64,000 nucleotides of DNA from Staphylococcus capitis subsp. capitis. Lineage in GTDB: Bacteria > Bacillota > Bacilli > Staphylococcales > Staphylococcaceae. Position 1 is the stretch's first letter. Each line of letters begins with the position of its first letter. The notes beneath the pieces were generated by a model. It saw only the letters and a list, made by a program, of their open reading frames with translations. It did no database searches and had not been told where the DNA came from. A program made the translations under genes and the position numbers. Below are positions 35,538-45,251 of the stretch, one piece after another. Location of the stretch: NCBI RefSeq assembly GCF_040739495.1, contig NZ_CP145263.1, positions 806,001 through 870,000 on the forward strand. The letters run 5' to 3'.

Positions 35538-37013
35538 ATGGCAGAATGGACACGTGAAGCACGTTATCAACGCATAGAGGATGTTGATACGGAGACATTC
35601 AAAAAGTTAAAACAACAAGTCGATGCTTCTCCATATAGACAGACATATCATATTCAGCCTGAAACAGGATTGCTCAATGATCCAAACGGTCTAATTTATT
35701 ATGACGGTCATTATTACATATCGCATCAATGGTTCCCTCTAGGAGCCGTACATGGTTTAAAATATTGGTTTAATTATAAAAGCGATGATTTAGTACATTT
35801 CAAAGCGCAAGGTCCTATATTAGAGCCTGATACTAAATATGATAGTCATGGAGTTTATAGTGGTAGTGCATTTGAATTTAATGGTCATCTTTATTACATG
35901 TATACCGGTAACCATAGAGATAATCATTGGAATCGTCTCTCAAGTCAAATGATTGCTCGTGTTAAAGAAGACGGATCGGTTGAAAAGTTTCCTAAACCGG
36001 TCATTCATGGTCAACCTAATGGCTATACAAGCCATTTTAGAGATCCTAAAGTGTTTGAAAAAGATGATAAATTATATGCAATTTTAGGAGCTCAAAATAA
36101 CAATGAACAAGGTCGGTTACTCCTATATCAAAGTGAAGACGTTGTGAACTGGACATTCTTAGGTGAAATTCAGACAAAATTAAAACATTTTGGTTACATG
36201 TGGGAATGTCCTGATTATTTCGAATTAGATGGACAAGGTATTATATTATTTTGTCCACAAGGGATTGAAGCGGATGGAAACAAATATCATAATATTTATC
36301 AATCTGGATACATGATAGGTCACTTAAATATTGAAAATATGACATTTGATCATCAAGAATTTCAAGAATTAGACAGAGGATTTGATTTTTATGCACCGCA
36401 AACATTTGTAGATAAAGATGGAAAACGCATATTAATTGGTTGGATGGGGTTACCAGAAAGTGAATATCCAACAGATAGTGAAGGTTGGGCACATTGTTTA
36501 ACAATTCCACGAGAACTTACTCTCGAAAACGGTAAGTTAAAACAACGACCGATAAAAGCTCTAGAAACATTAAGAACAAACAAAGAAACAGCGTTAGGTT
36601 ATGCCAATAAATTTAATCGTAAATTGCATCCTTATGAAGGTAAACAATATGAAATGATCATTGATATTCTAGAAAATGATGCAACTGAGATTTATTTCGA
36701 GCTTAGAAGTTCTAAAAATGAGTCCACATTAATTATCTATAATCAACGTGAGAATTCGCTTACGTTAGATCGTTCAGAGAGTGGTCTACTTCCTACTAAT
36801 GTAGATGGTACAACTCGTACAACTATTTTAGATACACCTTTAAGCCAATTACATATTTTTGTAGATACGTCCAGTATAGAAATATTCTGTAATAATGGTG
36901 AACGTGTATTAACATCCCGTATTTTTCCAAATGAAGCCTCTACGGGTATCAAGGCATCTACTGAGTCAGGACAAGTATATTTACAATTTACGAAATATGA
37001 ATTAAAGGGATGA
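35538..37013 (+). CDS. scrB: Sucrose-6-phosphate hydrolase ScrB
   Basis: A GH32 enzyme that cleaves sucrose 6-phosphate, imported by a PTS, into glucose 6-phosphate and fructose. The three catalytic motifs are present: LLNDPNG (nucleophile Asp48), FRDPKVF (Asp near residue 168) and WECPDYF (acid/base Glu near 223). The 491 residues match the family and include the C-terminal beta-sandwich. SD TAGGAGTG lies upstream. scrK follows after six bases. Confidence 0.95.
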   Translation: MAEWTREARYQRIEDVDTETFKKLKQQVDASPYRQTYHIQPETGLLNDPNGLIYYDGHYYISHQWFPLGAVHGLKYWFNYKSDDLVHFKAQGPILEPDTKYDSHGVYSGSAFEFNGHLYYMYTGNHRDNHWNRLSSQMIARVKEDGSVEKFPKPVIHGQPNGYTSHFRDPKVFEKDDKLYAILGAQNNNEQGRLLLYQSEDVVNWTFLGEIQTKLKHFGYMWECPDYFELDGQGIILFCPQGIEADGNKYHNIYQSGYMIGHLNIENMTFDHQEFQELDRGFDFYAPQTFVDKDGKRILIGWMGLPESEYPTDSEGWAHCLTIPRELTLENGKLKQRPIKALETLRTNKETALGYANKFNRKLHPYEGKQYEMIIDILENDATEIYFELRSSKNESTLIIYNQRENSLTLDRSESGLLPTNVDGTTRTTILDTPLSQLHIFVDTSSIEIFCNNGERVLTSRIFPNEASTGIKASTESGQVYLQFTKYELKG

Positions 37014-37019
37014 TATTAA

Positions 37020-37979
37020 ATGAGACGGTTGTTTGCAATAGGTGAAGCACTTATCGATTTTATACCACATGTTACAAATTCAGAACTTAAAGATGTAGAA
37101 CAATTTAGCCGCCAAGTGGGCGGAGCACCTTGTAACGTAGCTGCAACTGTGAGTAAATTAGGTGGTCAATCCGAAATGGTCACACAATTAGGACAAGATG
37201 CATTTGGTGACATCATTGTTGAAACCATTGAACGTATCGGAGTAGGTGTAGACTATATTCAACGTACCAACAAAGCAAATACAGCACTAGCTTTTGTAAG
37301 TTTAAAAGAAGATGGGCAACGAGATTTTTCTTTTTATCGTAAGCCATCAGCTGATATGCTATATGACCCCTCATATATAGAAGATATAGAAGTTACTAAT
37401 GAAGATATTTTACATTTCTGTTCAGTGGATTTAGTCGAAAGTGCGATGAAACAAGCACATTCAAAAATGATTGAGAAATTTGAGAAGGTTAATGGAACAA
37501 TAGTATTTGATCCGAATGTACGCTTACCTTTATGGGAAGACCCTGAAGCATGTCGACAAGCAATTCTTGAATTTATTCCTAAAGCAAATGTAGTAAAAGT
37601 ATCAGATGAAGAACTAGAATTTATTACAGGAATTAAAGATGAAACGAAAGCTATTCAATCATTATTTAAAGGTAACGTAGTTGTGGTTATTTATACTAAA
37701 GGTCCGAAAGGGGCACAAGCGTTCACTAAGAACAAATTTACAATAGAACATCAAGGTTACAAAGTTAAAGCTATAGACACAACAGGTGCAGGTGATGCCT
37801 TTATAGGTGCTGTCATTAGTCGTATTTTGACTTCAGACATGATTGATGTAGCACAATTATTTGAAAATGAAGGCAAAAGCATTCTTAAGTTTGGAAATAA
37901 AGTGGCAGCTTTAACGACAACAAGATATGGCGCCATTGAGAGTTTACCGACAATTGAAGAAGTTAATAAAGAGTATTAA
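37020..37979 (+). CDS. scrK: Fructokinase ScrK
   Basis: A PfkB-family sugar kinase of 319 residues that phosphorylates the fructose released by ScrB. It shows the N-terminal FAIGEALIDFIP, the GGAPCNVAATVSKLGG sugar-site motif and the catalytic signature DTTGAGDAFIGAV near residue 254. It is translationally close to scrB and ends at a terminator at 37990-38036. Confidence 0.93.
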   Translation: MRRLFAIGEALIDFIPHVTNSELKDVEQFSRQVGGAPCNVAATVSKLGGQSEMVTQLGQDAFGDIIVETIERIGVGVDYIQRTNKANTALAFVSLKEDGQRDFSFYRKPSADMLYDPSYIEDIEVTNEDILHFCSVDLVESAMKQAHSKMIEKFEKVNGTIVFDPNVRLPLWEDPEACRQAILEFIPKANVVKVSDEELEFITGIKDETKAIQSLFKGNVVVVIYTKGPKGAQAFTKNKFTIEHQGYKVKAIDTTGAGDAFIGAVISRILTSDMIDVAQLFENEGKSILKFGNKVAALTTTRYGAIESLPTIEEVNKEY

Positions 37980-37989
37980 AGACTTAAAG

Positions 37990-38036
37990 AAACCCAGCTT
38001 ATGCACTGTAGAGTGTTCAGTAAGCTGGGTCTTTTA
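37990..38036 (+). terminator. Terminator between scrK and agrA
   Basis: AACCCAGCTTA ... TAAGCTGGGT followed by CTTTT. It may serve both converging operons. Confidence 0.85.
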
Positions 38037-38043
38037 AAGTGTG

Positions 38044-38760
38044 TTAGATTTTTTTAACATTACGCACAGACGCGAAACAATTTTCACCATTTTTGAAATA
38101 AACAATACGCTCTTTAGAATCTATAGATTCAATATTATGTCTATTCACCACAAAGCTGTTATGACATCTAAAGAAACGTTCATCAAGTTGAGCTAACTCT
38201 TTAAGATTGCCGTAAAATTCTATTTGACGGTTATCTAAGTGTGCGATTAATCTGTGAGACTTAGTTGAAGATTCGAAGAACATGATATCATCATATTGAA
38301 CATATACAGAGTTACTGCCACGCTTTAATTCAATTGTTTCGACATTACTTTCTTTAGATAGCAACTTAAGACGTGTATGAGCTGTTTCAAGACAGTCAAT
38401 AATTCTTGTTTTTAATTCTGAAGGATCATCTTTGAAAATGAAGTCCATAGCAGCTACTTTATAAACAAATGTTAAATATGTAAGTTCGCTGTGACTTGTA
38501 ACAAAAATAATGTTGCCGACTGGATCATGTTTACGAATTTTACTACCAAGTTTAATACCGTTCATGTCAGCTTCTAATTGAATATCCAAGAAATAACAAC
38601 CAATGTCATTCATTTCTTTTGATTGCTCAAGCACTTCATAAGGATCATCAGTTGCGAGAGCTAGTTCCATAGGTTTTTCTTCAATCATGATGTAATTCTT
38701 GATAATTGAAACCATATTTTCTCTTTGTCTAGGATCGTCTTCGCAAACGAATATCTTCAT
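38044..38760 (-). CDS. agrA: Accessory gene regulator response regulator AgrA
   Basis: AgrA is the response regulator of quorum sensing; when phosphorylated it activates promoters P2 and P3. The 238 residues have an N-terminal receiver (FVCEDDPRQRENM; phospho-acceptor in YFLDIQLEADMNG near Asp59) and a C-terminal LytTR DNA-binding domain (RFFRCHNSFVVNRHNIESID). It is the last gene of agrBDCA, 16 bases after agrC. Intact by eye. Confidence 0.97.
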   Translation of the reverse strand: MKIFVCEDDPRQRENMVSIIKNYIMIEEKPMELALATDDPYEVLEQSKEMNDIGCYFLDIQLEADMNGIKLGSKIRKHDPVGNIIFVTSHSELTYLTFVYKVAAMDFIFKDDPSELKTRIIDCLETAHTRLKLLSKESNVETIELKRGSNSVYVQYDDIMFFESSTKSHRLIAHLDNRQIEFYGNLKELAQLDERFFRCHNSFVVNRHNIESIDSKERIVYFKNGENCFASVRNVKKI

Positions 38761-38775
38761 CTATATTTCACATCC

Positions 38776-40065
38776 TTATGCTTCTGTATTAATAATTTCT
38801 ACTTTTTGAACGAAATATCCATTCTCGATAACAGTGTCTAATAAGACATTTTCATTTTGGTCAGTCAGTTCTTTAAGCGTAGATAAGCCTAGACCTCTGT
38901 TATCGCCTTTAGTTGAAAAGCCTTCTTCAAATAATTCATGTATTTTAGGGGTATCATCGCTACATTTATTCATCACAATGAATGTAACAGATTCTTCATT
39001 GTTAATAAAAGCAATTTGAATAAGTGCATCATCAAGAGCTTCTGAAGCTTCAATGGCATTATCCAAGATAATCCCTGAAATACGGCTAAACTCAATAGTA
39101 TTCATTTCAATTTTATCTATTTCGTCGGGAACCTCTATACTAATCGGTATTGCTTTCTCTTGAGCTTGAAGAATTTTAGTAGTAATTAAACCTTTAATTT
39201 CTCTAACTTTAAGATTTTCAATTCCATTTAATTTAATAGATCGCGTTTTCATATTATCCTTCATAGGAACAATTTGTTCATTGAAATACTTTTTAAGACC
39301 TTGCATATCATCTTCCCGAATAAACTCTGAAAGCGTAGAAAGAATGTTGACATAATCATGACGGAACTTACGCATTTCATTATTAATACTCTCGATACGC
39401 AGCGTATATTCATAGTATGTTTCAATTTCTTCGAGATTACGTTTATATTTCATTTCGCGTAGAGTAAATGTTGACATTATCAGAATCACAACACTTAAAA
39501 ATACGATAAGAGCTACTAACAAGATAGCATATAAACTAAGACTATCACTAGCACTCATATCTGTTTGTGAGATTATGTAAAAGAAAACGAATGATAATAA
39601 TAAAACAATAGTTATTATAGTAATGTATTTTTTATTAAGCGATAAGTACGACTGAGTGAGCTTATTAAATAAGAATTTTAATAAATAAGCCAATATAAAA
39701 GCAATACAAACAAAAGCTACAAAATGTATTATTAGTGATATAGTATCATTATTTATGACTCTTCTAGTGTATAAAAATAACGTTACTGATAAATAGTTAG
39801 TAAAATACAAAACTAAATTACTCATTAAAACTGCCAAAAATGAATATAATTTAATTTTCTTATAGAAGAATAAAAATAGTATGATGACAATAACAGGTAA
39901 GATTTTATTACCAAAATAATTAAACATAATAACAGAAAGGATTATTATTCCAAAAGTGAATAAATAATCCTTAAAGTTAAATTTGATATCTAAAATAATT
40001 TTAATAATAAGAAATAATAATAATGTTTGCACACCAGCAAATGGAATATAGTTTAAAGCATCCAT
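38776..40065 (-). CDS. agrC: Autoinducing peptide sensor kinase AgrC
   Basis: AgrC is the membrane histidine kinase that binds the autoinducing peptide. With the ATG at 40065 it has 429 residues; a GTG at 40074 is possible. The N-terminal half contains about six hydrophobic helices. The phospho-acceptor is His in MRKFRHDYVNILSTLS near residue 235, and the HPK10-type ATPase has ILDNAIEASEALDDA and NRGLGLSTLKEL. It lies between agrD and agrA. Confidence 0.96.
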   Translation of the reverse strand: MDALNYIPFAGVQTLLLFLIIKIILDIKFNFKDYLFTFGIIILSVIMFNYFGNKILPVIVIILFLFFYKKIKLYSFLAVLMSNLVLYFTNYLSVTLFLYTRRVINNDTISLIIHFVAFVCIAFILAYLLKFLFNKLTQSYLSLNKKYITIITIVLLLSFVFFYIISQTDMSASDSLSLYAILLVALIVFLSVVILIMSTFTLREMKYKRNLEEIETYYEYTLRIESINNEMRKFRHDYVNILSTLSEFIREDDMQGLKKYFNEQIVPMKDNMKTRSIKLNGIENLKVREIKGLITTKILQAQEKAIPISIEVPDEIDKIEMNTIEFSRISGIILDNAIEASEALDDALIQIAFINNEESVTFIVMNKCSDDTPKIHELFEEGFSTKGDNRGLGLSTLKELTDQNENVLLDTVIENGYFVQKVEIINTEA

Positions 40066-40086
40066 TACATACACACTTTCTAATCA

Positions 40087-40227
40087 TTATTCATAAAGCT
40101 TAGATAATTCTTCTGGAACTTCAGGTTCGTCATAATAAAGTTGACAAGGGTTAGCACCAGCTACGAATCCGATAAATTCAAATATTACAGTGAAAAATTT
40201 AAAAATTAGATTAAACAAGCTATTCAT
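40087..40227 (-). CDS. agrD: Autoinducing peptide precursor AgrD
   Basis: AgrD is the 46-residue precursor of the cyclic thiolactone signal. It has an N-terminal amphipathic helix (MNSLFNLIFKFFTVIFEF), the signal core GANPCQLYY (Cys28 to Tyr32 would form the ring) and a charged C-terminal tail DEPEVPEELSKLYE that AgrB removes. The core resembles what I recall of S. capitis-type signals and differs from the S. aureus and S. epidermidis signals I recall. It lies between agrB and agrC and is too short for standard ORF calling. The exact N-terminal cut of the signal is not predictable here. Confidence 0.93.
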   Translation of the reverse strand: MNSLFNLIFKFFTVIFEFIGFVAGANPCQLYYDEPEVPEELSKLYE

Positions 40228-40229
40228 AA

Positions 40230-40796
40230 TCATATATCCTCCTTAGGGAAAAAAATAGGTAATAACGTAACTGATTCTAGAGTTATGCCGAATAAAATTA
40301 ATTTATTTATAGGCTCTAGTGTTACCAAAGATATAACTGTAAAAATACTATAAAAAATAATAGAGAGTATTCTTTTTCGATTAATCAATCGTTTAGGTAT
40401 AGGTTGTTTTCTTGTAGCTGCTGGAGCATATTTACATATAAACAAAAAACCAAATAATGCCAATAGTAATAAAAACCAATAGGGAATACTTGATTTTATT
40501 ATTAAAACAGGGAAAATAATAAAAAATATTATATTTTGTATATGGCACATTAAAGATGATTTTGCATGTGCTCCATGTGCATTACTTCTTATTATAAAAT
40601 AACTTAAATGACTTATTAGTGTGTATATAAGTGTATGGAATACTAGAGTTAAACCATAAACAACAATAGTCTTTTCAATATTTGAAGCGACTACTTGCAT
40701 ACCTAAACGAACTTTCAAAAATTGTATACGATTAAGGTTATTCCTACGTTGTAAATAGTTAGCAAATTCATCAATTTTTCTATCTATTATTTTCAC
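40230..40796 (-). CDS. agrB: AIP-processing peptidase AgrB
   Basis: AgrB is the membrane cysteine endopeptidase that cleaves AgrD and forms the thiolactone. The catalytic pair is in NAHGAHAKSSLMC (His and Cys, near residues 76 and 83), followed by hydrophobic helices. The GTG at 40796 gives 188 residues starting VKIIDRKIDEFANYLQ, close to the S. aureus length; an in-frame ATG at 40823 would add nine residues. It is the first gene of the agr operon behind promoter P2. Confidence 0.94.
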   Translation of the reverse strand: MKIIDRKIDEFANYLQRRNNLNRIQFLKVRLGMQVVASNIEKTIVVYGLTLVFHTLIYTLISHLSYFIIRSNAHGAHAKSSLMCHIQNIIFFIIFPVLIIKSSIPYWFLLLLALFGFLFICKYAPAATRKQPIPKRLINRKRILSIIFYSIFTVISLVTLEPINKLILFGITLESVTLLPIFFPKEDI

Positions 40797-40855
40797 TCGC
40801 CTACTACTCTCCTCATAATACATTATACAATTTTGCGCAACTCATTTTAAATATT

Positions 40856-40889
40856 ATGCCTAAGTGTTAAATAATTATACCTAACTGTT
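40856..40889 (-). promoter_or_regulatory. AgrA-binding repeats of promoter P2
   Basis: On the minus strand, ACAGTTAGG and ACACTTAGG occur as direct repeats in the agr intergenic region upstream of agrB. They match the AgrA consensus ACAGTTAAG with one or two changes. Confidence 0.75.
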
Positions 40890-40929
40890 ATTTTTAATTC
40901 CTAAGTGATATTTTATCATAAAAAGGAAT

Positions 40930-40974
40930 ACACTTAAGTACAATTTTTGACGAGTTAAGGAATATTCGTACTAT
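40930..40974 (+). promoter_or_regulatory. Promoter P3 of RNAIII with AgrA repeats
   Basis: ACACTTAAG (40930-40938) and ACGAGTTAAG (40950-40959) are AgrA-type repeats, followed by a TACTAT -10 element (40969-40974). They drive RNAIII on the plus strand. Confidence 0.75.
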
Positions 40975-41112
40975 TATGTAAAAACCATGTTTTAATAGAC
41001 TCATATCACAGAGATGTGATGGAAAGATAGTTGAAAAATTTGCTTAATCTTAATTGAATGATTCTTCCCAAATCATTCAAATCCATTATTTAGTTGGAAG
41101 GAGTGAAGTGTA

Positions 41113-41190
41113 ATGGCTGCAGATATCGTATCTACAATCGGTGATTTCATTAAATGGATCATTGAAACAGTTAAAAAATTCAAAAAATAA
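41113..41190 (+). CDS. hld: Delta-toxin (delta-hemolysin)
   Basis: A 25-residue amphipathic alpha-helical peptide of the phenol-soluble modulin type, encoded inside RNAIII. It begins MAADIVSTIGDFIKWIIETV and ends in a lysine-rich KKFKK. SD AAGGAGTG precedes the ATG. It has no signal peptide; export of such peptides is by the Pmt ABC transporter. It is too short for routine ORF calling, and differs by several substitutions from the S. epidermidis and S. aureus peptides. Confidence 0.95.
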   Translation: MAADIVSTIGDFIKWIIETVKKFKK

Positions 41191-41523
41191 GTTTTGAATT
41201 CTTTCATTGTAACTTTGTTTTCTTCGTATAGTATGACTAAGTAATGGGTTGTTAAGCCATCCCAACTTAATAACCCAAAGTTAATAGCAAGTGAGCAACA
41301 TTTGCTATAAAGCTGTAGTTTCCTTGGACTCAGTGTTACGTATTATTCTTAGCTACCTTTAATTAGGTAATTATTTCTAGCATGTAAGCTATCGTAAACA
41401 ACATTCAATTTATCATTAATAAAATAGATAAATTCACTAAAATTTTTTCATAATTAATAACATCCCCAAAAAATAGATTGAAAAAATAACTGTAAAAACA
41501 TTCCCTTAATAATAAGTTATCAA

Positions 41524-41561
41524 AGCCGTGAGTCCCTCCCAAGCTCACGGCTTAATTTTTT
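41524..41561 (+). terminator. RNAIII terminator
   Basis: AGCCGTGAG-TCCCTCCCAAG-CTCACGGCT followed by TTAATTTTTT. The C-rich loop is part of the regulatory RNA. Confidence 0.9.
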
Positions 41562-42345
41562 ATTTATATAGAGTAGGTTTTAAGTTTTTAAATACTGGAA
41601 TAGACTCTCTTTGTTGATCAACTAATTTTAAATCTATATTAGTAGTAAGTACTCCTTCATCACTGCATAATTCTTGAACTATTTCTCCATTAGGATTTAT
41701 TACGGTCGAATAGCCAGCATATTCTGTGTTTCCATCATTACCGCAACCATTTGTTGCAACGACATACATATCATTTTCAATAGCTCTTGCTTTAAGTAGT
41801 GATAACCAATGATTTAGCCTAGCGCTAGGCCATTGTGCAACGTAAAATGCGATTTTAGCACCGTTTTTAGCCGGATATCTTAACAATTCAGGAAATCGTA
41901 AATCATAGCAAATGATTTGTGTCGCTAGGGTGCCGTCTGATAACTGAAAAGGTTCAGGTACTTTATCTCCATCTTTTAGAAACTCTGGTTCTCTAAGCAT
42001 CGGCACAAGGTGGACTTTATCGTACTCATTGATTAATTCGCCATCTTTATTCACTGAAAATGCTGTATTAAATACATTGTTGTCTTTAATATTTGATACA
42101 GAGCCTGCAACAATATCAACATTGTATTGCTTAGCAAGTTGAGTTATAAGTGAAAAACTTCTATTTAAATTAGTATCTGCTTTATCTTTTAATTCCTCTA
42201 AAGCGTATCCATTATTCCACATTTCAGGTAAAACAACGACATCAGTATCTTCATTTAAGTATTCTTTAAACCATTTTTGGATTTTGTATTCGTTCTTATT
42301 AGTGTTTCCATAAATTACATGAAATTGAAAAAGTTGAATTTTCAT
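41560..42345 (-). CDS. Carbon-nitrogen hydrolase (nitrilase superfamily)
   Basis: A cytoplasmic amidase-type enzyme of 261 residues. The Glu-Lys-Cys triad is visible: Glu in [11 protein letters not shown] (near residue 43), Lys in [15 protein letters not shown] (near 113) and Cys in [13 protein letters not shown] (near 146). This resembles omega-amidase-like members, though the substrate is not assignable. The ATG at 42345 is preferred over the GTG at 42354 on SD spacing. Genes of this family sit beside agr in other staphylococci. Confidence 0.9.
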   Translation of the reverse strand: MKIQLFQFHVIYGNTNKNEYKIQKWFKEYLNEDTDVVVLPEMWNNGYALEELKDKADTNLNRSFSLITQLAKQYNVDIVAGSVSNIKDNNVFNTAFSVNKDGELINEYDKVHLVPMLREPEFLKDGDKVPEPFQLSDGTLATQIICYDLRFPELLRYPAKNGAKIAFYVAQWPSARLNHWLSLLKARAIENDMYVVATNGCGNDGNTEYAGYSTVINPNGEIVQELCSDEGVLTTNIDLKLVDQQRESIPVFKNLKPTLYK

Positions 42346-42401
42346 CTTCGTCACTCCCTATTACGAGTTATTTATAAGATACTAAAGTTATGTATTAAAC
42401 G

Positions 42402-42436
42402 CAAAAAAGCGCCTGTGTAATACATACACAGACGCA
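42402..42436 (-). terminator. Terminator of the nitroreductase gene
   Basis: On the minus strand GCGTCTGTGTA ... TACACAGGCGC followed by TTTTTT, just after the stop. Confidence 0.85.
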
Positions 42437-42446
42437 GTTAAGTCAT

Positions 42447-43073
42447 TCACTTTTTAATAATAAAGCGATCTTCTAAAGGTTTGATTTCTTTTTCATTAGC
42501 ATTCTCACGTACATCACCGAAAGGCATTTGAGCGATTAATTTCCAAGTATTTGGAATATCAAATTGACTAGCAGTAGATTCATCTACAATAGGATTGTAA
42601 TGTTGTAAAGATGCACCAATACCCTTAGTAGCTAATGCAGTCCAAATTGCGTATTGATGCATTGCGTTAGCTTGATTAGACCATATTTCAAAGTTTTCAT
42701 AGAAATTAGGCATTTTTTCTTGTAATGCATTAATAACACTTTGATCTTCATAATAAAGAATTGTGCCATGTGAATGTTTAAAATTATCAATTTTTTGACG
42801 GGTAGGTTCAAAGTCTCTGTCAGGTCCCATAGTTTCTTTTAAAATAGATTTCGAATTTTCCCAGAATTGTTCATTTTTGTCATTTAAAAGTAAAACAATT
42901 CTTGTTGATTGAGAATTGAATGCAGAAGGTACGTGTTTGACAGCATGTGCGATTAATTCTTCTAGTTCTTCGTCACTAATTGATATTGTTTTTTCTAAAT
43001 TATAAATAGTTCTTCTAGTTTCAATAGCTTCGTTAAATGATTGTTCATTTTCATTATTATTAAAAATACCCAT
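42447..43073 (-). CDS. Nitroreductase-family protein
   Basis: An FMN-dependent nitroreductase-like protein of 208 residues. Recognisable pieces are the N-terminal RRTIYNLEKTISISDEEL, the FMN-site segment HVPSAFNSQSTRIVLL and the C-terminal IAQMPFGDVRENANEKE. Members of this subfamily reduce nitro compounds or quinones using NAD(P)H. It is monocistronic, with its own terminator and SD AGGAG. Intact. Confidence 0.88.
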   Translation of the reverse strand: MGIFNNNENEQSFNEAIETRRTIYNLEKTISISDEELEELIAHAVKHVPSAFNSQSTRIVLLLNDKNEQFWENSKSILKETMGPDRDFEPTRQKIDNFKHSHGTILYYEDQSVINALQEKMPNFYENFEIWSNQANAMHQYAIWTALATKGIGASLQHYNPIVDESTASQFDIPNTWKLIAQMPFGDVRENANEKEIKPLEDRFIIKK

Positions 43074-43262
43074 ATTTAAGTACTCCTTTGTTTTAGATTT
43101 CTACATACTATAATAATTATACTTTGGAGAGTGTACAAATAATTACTATGAAATTTCAATAAGATTAATATTCATTTTCAAAAGTCTTATTTAAATGCAA
43201 AAATCTAATATTTTATATATACTAAAGATGATAAAAGAACTAAAAGAGGAGGTGACTGACTT

Positions 43263-45194
43263 ATGAATAATAATAAAATCAAGCATTCGTTTGTATTAAC
43301 AGGTTTTGCATTTATGTTAAGTACATCTTTATTTGATAATCATGCGCATGCAGCAGATGATAATACAAAGCCCATTTCTTCGAGTGCTAATACGAATCAA
43401 ATAGAATCTGAAAATCAGACTTCAAGTGATGATAATTCAATAAGTCAACAACCTCAATCCAATGAAAATGAAGTAAATCCACTCGCGACTTCTGAAAATG
43501 AGCAGTCTGATTCGAATTCAATAAATGATTTAAATTCTGATACTGATACTGACTCAGACAGCGATTCTGACGCAGACAGTGACTCGGACTCAGCTAGCGA
43601 TTCTGACGTAGCTAGTGATTCTGACGCAGACAGTGATTCAGACAGCGATTCTGACGCAGATAGCGAGGCAGATTTAGATAGTGATTCAGACTCAGAGAGT
43701 GATTCAGACTCAGACAGCGACTCAGATTCAGGCAGTGATTTAGATTCAGACAGCGATTCTGACTCAGATAGTGACTCAGATTCAGACAGCGATTCTGGTT
43801 CAGACAGTGACTCAGATTCAGGCAGTGATTTAGATTCAGACAGCGATTCTGACTCAGATAGTGACTCAGATTCAGACAGCGATTCTGGTTCAGACAGTGA
43901 CTCTGGTTCAGATAGCGATTCAGATTCGGACAGTGATTCAGATTCAGACAGTGATTCTGGTTCAGACAGCGACTCAGATTCAGACAGTGACTCTGGTTCA
44001 GACAGCGACTCAGATTCAGACAGTGACTCTGGTTCAGATAGCGATTCAGATTCGGACAGCGATTCTGACTCAGGCAGTGACTCAGGTTCCGGACATGATC
44101 ACACATCTGATCACGGACACGATCATACGTCTGATGGTGGTAGTGATGGCCATTCACATTCGGGTAGTGGACATTCTGGCTCCCATAGTCATAACCACGG
44201 CAACTCAAATGGACACGGGTCTGGGGATAACTATCCTTCTGATGGAAATGATAATAGTAGTTCAAGTGGTCATAATAATGGCAACGAGAATGATCATTCA
44301 CATCAAAGTGGTTCACATCACCCATCTAATTCAAATAATAACGGGCAACCTTCGAGTAACCATACGGAAGGTAGCTCATCAAATGCAAATCATCATGCTA
44401 GCGATGGCGATCATTCTTCGTCAATACATCCTCAGGATAGTAATGATGGAATTTTACTAAATCCTAATAGAGGTAGTCATGATAATGAAAATAGTAGCAA
44501 TAGTGGGGCTCCATTAAAAAGAAATTCTAATGATGACAATGACTTGAATTACTCACAATCTAACCATCAAAAGCCTAACTATGATAGAAATCAATTTATT
44601 TGGAATAGATCGGGTTCAGTTGTAAATCATAATAATTCTCAAAACACCAGTAAAGGTGAGCAAAGTCAAGATTCTGAAAAAAATTCATTATTAGATAGAT
44701 TTAGAAGTTTAGCTAGCGGTGCCTATAAATACAATCCATTTTTAATTAATCAAGTAAGAAATCTAGATACTGAAAATGGTGAAATTACTGATAGTGATAT
44801 TTATAGTTTATTTAAAAAACAAAATTTTAGTGGAAATGAATATTTAGATTCTTTACAAAAAGGTTCAAATTATTTCAGATTTCAATATTTCAATCCATTA
44901 AACGCAAGTAAATATTATGAAAACTTAGATGAACAAGTATTGGCTTTAATTACTGGTGAAATTGGCTCCATGCCTGACTTGAAGAAACCTAACGATAAAG
45001 AGAAAGGTAGTCGTAGTGCTTTTAAAAATCATAGTGCAGATGAAATCACTACAAATGATAATGAACAATCTGAAGATTACAACAAAAATAAGAAATTAGA
45101 TCGTGCGCTTATCACTTTAGGCAGTGCTATTGTTTCAATATTTGCAGGAGTCGTAGGTATGTTCATTTATAATAGAAGAAAAAATAAACAATAA
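43263..45194 (+). CDS. sdrH: Ser-Asp-repeat membrane-anchored protein SdrH
   Basis: A 643-residue exported protein. A signal peptide (residues 1-30, ending HAHA) is followed by a Ser/Asn/Gln-rich stretch, an SD-repeat region (about 95-274), a His/Gly/Ser/Asn-rich region (about 274-390), and a C-terminal domain ([20 protein letters not shown] onward). It ends with a hydrophobic helix (near 615-635) and RRKNKQ; there is no LPXTG motif, so it is membrane-held rather than sortase-linked. A 90-base unit is tandemly duplicated at 43711-43890. As in S. aureus it lies beside mroQ, and the two proteins are reported to be functionally linked there. Confidence 0.85.
   Translation: MNNNKIKHSFVLTGFAFMLSTSLFDNHAHAADDNTKPISSSANTNQIESENQTSSDDNSISQQPQSNENEVNPLATSENEQSDSNSINDLNSDTDTDSDSDSDADSDSDSASDSDVASDSDADSDSDSDSDADSEADLDSDSDSESDSDSDSDSDSGSDLDSDSDSDSDSDSDSDSDSGSDSDSDSGSDLDSDSDSDSDSDSDSDSDSGSDSDSGSDSDSDSDSDSDSDSDSGSDSDSDSDSDSGSDSDSDSDSDSGSDSDSDSDSDSDSGSDSGSGHDHTSDHGHDHTSDGGSDGHSHSGSGHSGSHSHNHGNSNGHGSGDNYPSDGNDNSSSSGHNNGNENDHSHQSGSHHPSNSNNNGQPSSNHTEGSSSNANHHASDGDHSSSIHPQDSNDGILLNPNRGSHDNENSSNSGAPLKRNSNDDNDLNYSQSNHQKPNYDRNQFIWNRSGSVVNHNNSQNTSKGEQSQDSEKNSLLDRFRSLASGAYKYNPFLINQVRNLDTENGEITDSDIYSLFKKQNFSGNEYLDSLQKGSNYFRFQYFNPLNASKYYENLDEQVLALITGEIGSMPDLKKPNDKEKGSRSAFKNHSADEITTNDNEQSEDYNKNKKLDRALITLGSAIVSIFAGVVGMFIYNRRKNKQ
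43711..43890 (+). repeat. Tandem 90-base duplication in sdrH
   Basis: Bases 43711-43800 and 43801-43890 are identical except for one C/T change at unit position 8. Each encodes 30 residues of the SD region, including the GSDLDSDSD variant. Such units expand or contract by slippage or recombination. Confidence 0.9.
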
Positions 45195-45201
45195 TAAAGA
45201 A

Positions 45202-45250
45202 AGCATCTAATCATGTATACTTCGCAACATTTTACATGATTAGATGCTAT
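45202..45250. terminator. Bidirectional terminator between sdrH and mroQ
   Basis: AGCATCTAATCATGTA ... TACATGATTAGATGCT, flanked by A and T tracts, between converging genes. Confidence 0.85.
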
Positions 45251-45251
45251 T

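Larger units (their letters stand above)
40981..41561 (+). ncRNA. rnaIII: RNAIII, agr effector RNA
   Basis: RNAIII is the regulatory RNA of agr; it encodes delta-toxin and pairs with target mRNAs. The 5' end is inferred from the P3 -10 element, and the 3' end from the terminator stem AGCCGTGAG/CTCACGGCT (41524-41552) plus T-run. C-rich single-stranded loops typical of RNAIII are visible: CATCCCAA near 41258 and TCCCTCCC in the terminator loop, able to pair with Shine-Dalgarno sequences. About 580 bases, slightly longer than the S. aureus RNA. Confidence 0.85.

Noticed and set aside
43545..44090. Repeat array that might suggest a CRISPR
   Set aside because: Units are short Ser-Asp codon repeats in frame with sdrH, without unique spacers or cas genes.
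43612..44325. Long ORFs on the minus strand and in another plus frame through the sdrH repeats
   Set aside because: They arise from the repetitive GAY-TCN codons; no ribosome binding site, low-complexity repetitive products.
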